From JAXMCI01 sp046349435 (GTDB lineage Bacteria; Pseudomonadota; Alphaproteobacteria; Dongiales; Dongiaceae): DNA of 40,196 bases. The notes under the pieces were generated by a model, which was given only the letters and a program-made list of their open reading frames with translations, did no database searches and was not told the DNA's origin. Positions within the stretch are counted from its first letter, which is position 1, and each line of letters starts with the position of its first letter. The position numbers and the translations under genes are program-made. Location: assembly GCA_046349435.1 (NCBI GenBank), contig JAXMCI010000052.1, positions 1 to 40,196 of the forward strand, read 5' to 3'. Of this stretch, positions 39,456-40,196 are shown in pieces.

Positions 39456-40196
39456 TCAGGAGGCGGAGTTGTGGTAGGTCCGCATCGACGGGTCGTAGCG
39501 GAAGTCCTTCATGTCGCGGACCTGCTCGCGGGTGAGCCCGGTGACATGGGCCCGCCCGTCGTCGCCGATCTTGAGCTGGGAGAAGTCGACGGCGATCAGC
39601 TTCTTGCCGATCCCGAGGAAGCCGCCGGAGGCGATCACCGCCTGCTCCGGCCGCTCGCCGTTGGCATCCATCAGCACGTTGTCGACGGTGCCGACCCGGT
39701 CGCCGTTGGCGTCGACGACCACCTTGCCGATCAGCTGCTTCAGGTCGACTGCATTGCGGTCGATCGAGGCCGTGGCGCCGGCATTGTCGTTGCCGGTCGT
39801 CGCGGCCACGCCGTTGTCGCTGGCCGAGCTGCCGCTGCTGCCGGTCGCCGTGCTGGCCGGCGCCGAGGCGAGGTTGCCGTTGGCCACCTGGTTGGCGGTC
39901 CGCATCGACGGGTCGTAGCGGAAGTCGGGCAGGTCCTTGACCTGCTCCTGGGTCAGCCCGGCGATCACCGCGACGTCGTCGTTGCGGGCGAGCGCCGGCG
40001 CGGCGTTCGGCACGGGATTGCCGTTCTGGTCGACGGCCGTTCCGTTGGCCACCCCGTTCTGGGCCGCGGTTCCGTTCACCGCGTTGCCGTTGGCGTCGTT
40101 GGCCTGGGCGGCAGCCGCCGCGCCCGGCAGGGTGAGCTGCGAGAAGTCGACGGCGATCAGCTTCTCGCCGATCCCGAGGAAGCCGCCTGACGCGAT
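39456..40196 (-). CDS. PRC-barrel-domain protein, 5' part outside the window
   Basis: The frame is open to the right edge (246 residues visible). It contains a PRC-barrel-like core (LKQLIGKVVVDANGDRVGTVDNVLMDANGERPEQAVIASGGFLGIGKKLIAVDFSQLKIG) and two near-identical modules, each ending GLT(R/Q)EQV(R/K)D...DFRYDPSMRT. A low-complexity Gly/Ser/Ala/Asn linker connects them. The N-terminal module is cut by the edge. PRC-barrels bind RNA or proteins or act in photosynthetic reaction centres; here a secreted or envelope role is suggested by composition only. The duplicated modules are also nearly identical at the DNA level (about 39477-39505 and 39897-39925). Confidence 0.8.
   Translation of the reverse strand: MASGGFLGIGEKLIAVDFSQLTLPGAAAAAQANDANGNAVNGTAAQNGVANGTAVDQNGNPVPNAAPALARNDDVAVIAGLTQEQVKDLPDFRYDPSMRTANQVANGNLASAPASTATGSSGSSASDNGVAATTGNDNAGATASIDRNAVDLKQLIGKVVVDANGDRVGTVDNVLMDANGERPEQAVIASGGFLGIGKKLIAVDFSQLKIGDDGRAHVTGLTREQVRDMKDFRYDPSMRTYHNSAS

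Overview
The window is high-GC, gene-dense DNA of an alphaproteobacterium. The strongest evidence is a complete general stress response set: a two-component sensor kinase of the HisKA_2 type, PhyR, NepR and an EcfG-type sigma factor. The GC level, the PhyR/NepR/EcfG locus, the palindromic intergenic repeats and the many ABC importers suit a Rhodospirillales-like lineage, but the sequence does not fix the genus. No rRNA, tRNA, CRISPR array or transposase was seen.

Layout. 1-2.5 kb: the 3' part of a secreted phosphoesterase, then three small exported proteins on the minus strand, two of them very rich in Gly/Tyr/Asn. 2.5-4.7 kb: an ELM1-like protein facing a putative glycosyltransferase. 4.8-9.1 kb: a NitT/TauT-type ABC importer operon (ATPase, ATP-grasp enzyme, binding protein, two permeases). 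9.1-9.5 kb: an array of palindromic repeats. 9.5-11.3 kb: an acyl-CoA synthetase gene carrying a frameshift. 11.3-16.4 kb: a complete peptide-type (family 5) ABC importer operon. 16.4-17 kb: adenine phosphoribosyltransferase. 17.1-20.8 kb: an Mla-type lipid transport operon leading into a class III aminotransferase at 20.9-22.2 kb. 22.8-24.2 kb: an AbiE-like toxin-antitoxin pair with an AT-rich promoter. 24.3-30.8 kb: methylmalonate-semialdehyde dehydrogenase, a peptidoglycan-binding-domain protein, an amidase, a CorA transporter and an AtuA-like protein. 30.9-39.3 kb: a stress block of small membrane proteins, an AsmA protein, the kinase, PhyR, NepR and EcfG. 39.4 kb to the right edge: a PRC-barrel protein.

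Two patterns stand out. First, short tandem duplications (13-17 bp) lie at the 3' ends of at least six genes, and five include the stop codon. At two stop/start junctions inside operons (dppD-like/dppF-like, and lipoprotein/aminotransferase) the copies form a chain of overlapping minicistrons, each stop overlapping the next start, so that a ribosome could in principle step from one gene to the next. Second, GGAAC-N16/17-CGTT-like motifs, the known form of EcfG promoters, sit in the correct orientation upstream of nepR-ecfG, the kinase and several small stress-type genes, which suggests that the 30.9-39.3 kb block is a local EcfG regulon.

All functional names come from reading motifs and remembered family features. 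No database search was run.
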